Below, one piece after another: positions 12,992 through 15,364 of a stretch of 15,364 nt of DNA. A model generated the notes under the pieces. It was not told the DNA's origin, made no database searches, and saw only the letters and a program-made list of their open reading frames with translations. This DNA is from Pseudomonadota bacterium. GTDB lineage: Bacteria; Pseudomonadota; Gammaproteobacteria; Burkholderiales; Rhodocyclaceae. The translations under genes were made by a program, and so were the position numbers. The first letter of the stretch is position 1. Every line of letters starts with the position of its first letter. The stretch is from contig JAEWVQ010000147.1 in NCBI GenBank assembly GCA_023459095.1, positions 1 through 15,364 on the forward strand. The letters are read 5' to 3'.

Positions 12992-13608
12992 CCCGTGTGC
13001 TCGACATGCTGAGCTCAGGCGTGCACGACGCGAAGAACCAGCTCTTCATCGCCGAATCCCTGATCGTCAAGGCCGAGACCGAACACGGCATCGTGCTCGA
13101 CCAGGCGCGCTTCGCCATCGAGCAGGCCGCCTCGCGCCTCACCCGGGTGCTCACCGCCTATCGCCTGCAGCGCCACCTCGGCCAGTTGTCGATCACCCTG
13201 CTCGGCGTGCGCGACCTGCTCGACGAGGCCGCGGTGATCAACGGCGGCCACTGCCGCAGCCTGGGCCTTGCCCTCGACGTCGACGCGCCCGCCGATCTGT
13301 GGTGGCCGCTCGACCGCGAGCTGAGCCTCGACATCGTCTCCAACGCCCTGCAGAACGCCAGCCGCTTCGCCCGCGAGCGCATCCGCCTGAGCGCCACGCA
13401 AGAAGACGGGATGCTCGTGCTGCGCGTCGAGGACGACGGCCCCGGCTTCGAATCCACCGACATCGACGACATGGCGACACGCGGCCTCGGCCTCTTCGTC
13501 GCCCGCGAACTCGCCCTGCTGCATACGCGCAACGGCCGCCAGGGCAGCCTGGCGCTGTACAACGGCGGATGCTACGGCGGTGCCGTATTCGAGTTGCGCC
13601 TGCCGTGA
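12988..13608 (+). CDS. sensorless soluble histidine kinase (HATPase domain)
   Basis: This protein has 206 residues and no membrane segment or sensor domain. It opens with a short two-helix region carrying an H-box, HDAKN at residues 13-17, which fits the H-[E/D]-x-x-[N/T] phosphoacceptor/phosphatase motif, so His13 is the predicted phosphorylation site. A HATPase_c domain follows (about residues 100-206): N box DIVSNALQNASRF, G1 box VEDDGPGF, G2 box RGLGLFVARELALLH, and a closing GGAVFELRLP strand. Signal input must come from a partner protein. The response regulator starts 73 bp downstream and is the likely target. The ATG at 12988 has GGAG 11 bases upstream; Met7 is an alternative. It is also possible that it acts mainly as a phosphatase of the regulator. 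I cannot name the signal. Confidence 0.85.
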   Translation: MTRVLDMLSSGVHDAKNQLFIAESLIVKAETEHGIVLDQARFAIEQAASRLTRVLTAYRLQRHLGQLSITLLGVRDLLDEAAVINGGHCRSLGLALDVDAPADLWWPLDRELSLDIVSNALQNASRFARERIRLSATQEDGMLVLRVEDDGPGFESTDIDDMATRGLGLFVARELALLHTRNGRQGSLALYNGGCYGGAVFELRLP

Positions 13609-13681
13609 GCATCGCTGCCGCGCAGCACCGGTCGCCCCCGGCACGGACCGCTGCCGCGCGCGATGCGGGGAGAAAAACCCG

Positions 13682-15118
13682 ATGAGCGAACTCGACCGCG
13701 AAGCCTATCGCGAGCTCAACTTCCTGGTCATCGACGACCAGGCCGCCGCGCGCCAGAGCCTGCGCATCTGCGCGCAGACCATGGGCGCTTTTTCGGTCGA
13801 GTTCTCCTCCAGCTATCAGGACGCCATCGGCCGCATCCGCCGCCGCCAGCCCGACGTGATCCTGTGCGACTACATGCTCGGCGACGGCCGCTCCGGCCAG
13901 TTGCTGCTCGAGGAGCTGCGCCGCCACGCCCTGCTCGCCGACGAAACCGCGTTCATGATGGTGACCGCCGAGCAGGCCTACGAGCAGGTGGTCGCCGCGG
14001 TCGAACTCGCCCCCGACGACTACATCATCAAGCCCTTCTCGCCCGAACGCCTCAAGTTCCGCCTCGACCGCGTGCTGATGCGCAAGCGTTTCTTCCGCCC
14101 CTATTACGAAGCCCGCCGCGAGCGCGACTACGCGACGGCACTACGCTTCATCGCCGAACATCTGGCCCGCGACGATGCCCAGCGCTATCGCTTCGAACTG
14201 CTGCGCCAGCGTGCCGAGCTCGAGCTCGAACGCGGCAACTCGGCGAACGCGCACGACGCCTTCGACGCCATCCTCGCCCTCCACCCCTTCCCATGGGCGA
14301 AGGCCGGCAAGGCGCGCAGCCTGCTGCGCCAGAACCGCCTGCAGGAAGCGCGCGAGCTGGTCGAACAGGTGGTGGACGCCTCGCCGATGTATTTCGACGC
14401 CTTCGACCTCAAGACCCGGATCTGCATGGAAATGGGCGACTACGAGGAAGCCCGGCGCACGGTGCAGCACACCTCGGCGCGCACCCGGCGCAACTACCTG
14501 CGCAAGCGCCTGCTCGCCGACACCGCGCTGCGCGCGGGCGACGCCCAGACCGCGCGCGAGGCGATCACCGACGTGCTCGACAACGACCTCACCCCCGGCG
14601 CGATCTCCATTGCCGACCGCCTGATGCTGGTCCGCACCCTGCTCGCCGGCGGCGACCTCGCCGGCGCGGAAGCGGCAATGGCGAAGCTGCCGGCGGCGCA
14701 GATGGCCACCGCCGGCCTCGACGACAAGGCCTCCTGGCATGCCCTGATGCTGCGCATCGACCCCGAAGGCCACGCCGCGCAGTTCGGTGCCCAGCGCGAG
14801 GTGTGGAAGCACGCCGAGCTCAACATCGACGCCCAGGTCGATATCGTCCAGGCCGCCTTTGCGCGCGGCGACGCCGCGCTCGCCGAAAGCATGGTCAAAT
14901 CGATGCTTGCCGACGACAACGTGCGCCGCGTGTTCCGGCAGGTGCGCGACCTGTTCGACACCCACGGCATGAGCGAGGCCTTCCGCAGCGTGCAGCGCCA
15001 GGTCGCCCTCGAACGCATCGGCGGTCCGGGCAGCGCGCCCGCCGGCCCTGGCAGCACGGCACCTGTGGCGGCCGGCGACACCACCCGCCCCCCTATCGAG
15101 ACAAGGAGAACACCATGA
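13682..15118 (+). CDS. REC-TPR response regulator without DNA-binding domain
   Basis: This protein has 478 residues. The receiver domain (about 10-130) is intact: acidic pair Asp18/Asp19 in FLVIDDQ, phosphoacceptor Asp63 in VILCDYMLGDG, Thr95 in MMVTAE, and Lys117 in YIIKPFSP. After a basic linker (VLMRKRFFRPYYEARRER) comes an alanine-rich helical array at about 145-430 that reads as TPR-like repeats, for example RAELELERGNSANAHDAFD, KARSLLRQNRLQEARELV and DLKTRICMEMGDYEEARR. The tail from about 445 is low-complexity Gly/Pro/Thr-rich. Output is therefore probably protein-protein contact rather than transcription. ATG 13682 follows GGGGAG nine bases upstream. The gene sits 73 bp after the kinase gene, its likely cognate, and overlaps the next gene as ATGA. 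Confidence 0.92.
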   Translation: MSELDREAYRELNFLVIDDQAAARQSLRICAQTMGAFSVEFSSSYQDAIGRIRRRQPDVILCDYMLGDGRSGQLLLEELRRHALLADETAFMMVTAEQAYEQVVAAVELAPDDYIIKPFSPERLKFRLDRVLMRKRFFRPYYEARRERDYATALRFIAEHLARDDAQRYRFELLRQRAELELERGNSANAHDAFDAILALHPFPWAKAGKARSLLRQNRLQEARELVEQVVDASPMYFDAFDLKTRICMEMGDYEEARRTVQHTSARTRRNYLRKRLLADTALRAGDAQTAREAITDVLDNDLTPGAISIADRLMLVRTLLAGGDLAGAEAAMAKLPAAQMATAGLDDKASWHALMLRIDPEGHAAQFGAQREVWKHAELNIDAQVDIVQAAFARGDAALAESMVKSMLADDNVRRVFRQVRDLFDTHGMSEAFRSVQRQVALERIGGPGSAPAGPGSTAPVAAGDTTRPPIETRRTP

Positions 15119-15364
15119 GCTTCGCGAACATCATAGGCGAGTTGCTGCAGCAAGGCATGGCCAGCCAGAGCCGCACCCGCATCGAGCAGGCTACCGGCCC
15201 TGCCGGCCTCGGCGGACTGGGCAATCTCGGCGGCCTCGAACAGATCCTCGGCACCATGCTGGGCGGAGCGCAGGGCGGCGGACGCGCCGCGGGCACCGGC
15301 AGCGCCACGGGCGGCGGTCTCGGGGGGGCGCTCGGCGGTCTCGGCGGCCTGCTCGACCTCGCTC
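15115..15364 (+). CDS. glycine-rich DUF533/TerB-like protein (3' partial)
   Basis: The frame starts at ATG 15115, overlapping the regulator stop codon as ATGA, with AAGGAG six bases upstream. It is open to the window edge (83 codons). It begins MSFANIIGELLQQGMASQSR and continues with a Gly/Leu-rich, low-complexity stretch built of GLGG and GGLG repeats, with LEQILGTMLGGAQGGG between them. This N-terminal style is known from DUF533 (YebE/TerB-like) proteins; DUF937 proteins look similar, and the diagnostic C-terminal part lies outside the window. A run of seven G (15322-15328) falls in frame. Co-translation with the REC-TPR regulator suggests a linked function, which is not known. Confidence 0.7.
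   Translation, partial: MSFANIIGELLQQGMASQSRTRIEQATGPAGLGGLGNLGGLEQILGTMLGGAQGGGRAAGTGSATGGGLGGALGGLGGLLDLA

Overview
The window is high-GC, almost fully coding DNA with short intergenic gaps. No tRNA, rRNA, insertion sequence, CRISPR array or phage gene was seen. GC richness, a finR/fpr pair, an NdvB-like GH17-GT2 fusion and the TAGAAT-plus-GC start signals suggest a betaproteobacterium, most likely of the Azoarcus/Thauera/Aromatoleum group (Rhodocyclales). That placement is inferred from gene style, not from a marker gene.

Left part (1-5088, + strand): the 3' part of a GGDEF protein with a degenerate EAL domain ends in a hairpin. A two-gene unit follows, a small membrane protein and a MATE transporter, coupled by a 4-base TTGA overlap. 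Next comes a membrane-anchored GH17 protein whose promoter-like element overlaps the MATE stop codon. A small membrane protein on the minus strand (4975-5418) overlaps the 3' end of the GH17 gene by 114 bp.

Centre (5419-8406): a leader region of about 300 bp precedes a large NdvB-like protein with an N-terminal GH17 domain and a C-terminal GT2 synthase domain. With the first GH17 protein this looks like a beta-1,3-glucan synthesis and remodelling locus. A perfect hairpin separates it from the next, convergent gene.

Right-centre (8445-12754): finR (LysR family, minus strand) and fpr (ferredoxin-NADP reductase, plus strand) diverge from a dyad-rich AT-rich control region. nadC has its own extended -10 promoter. 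A 15-bp-stem hairpin lies between nadC and convergent thrC, which starts at GTG.

Right end (12864-15364, + strand): a sensorless soluble histidine kinase, a REC-TPR response regulator without a DNA-binding domain, and the start of a glycine-rich DUF533/TerB-like gene form a tight unit. The last two genes overlap by ATGA. A 13-codon proline-rich reading frame overlaps the kinase start in the same way.

The strongest candidates for something new are the paired GH17 locus and the sensorless kinase/REC-TPR/glycine-rich unit. Neither can be proven novel from sequence reading alone.
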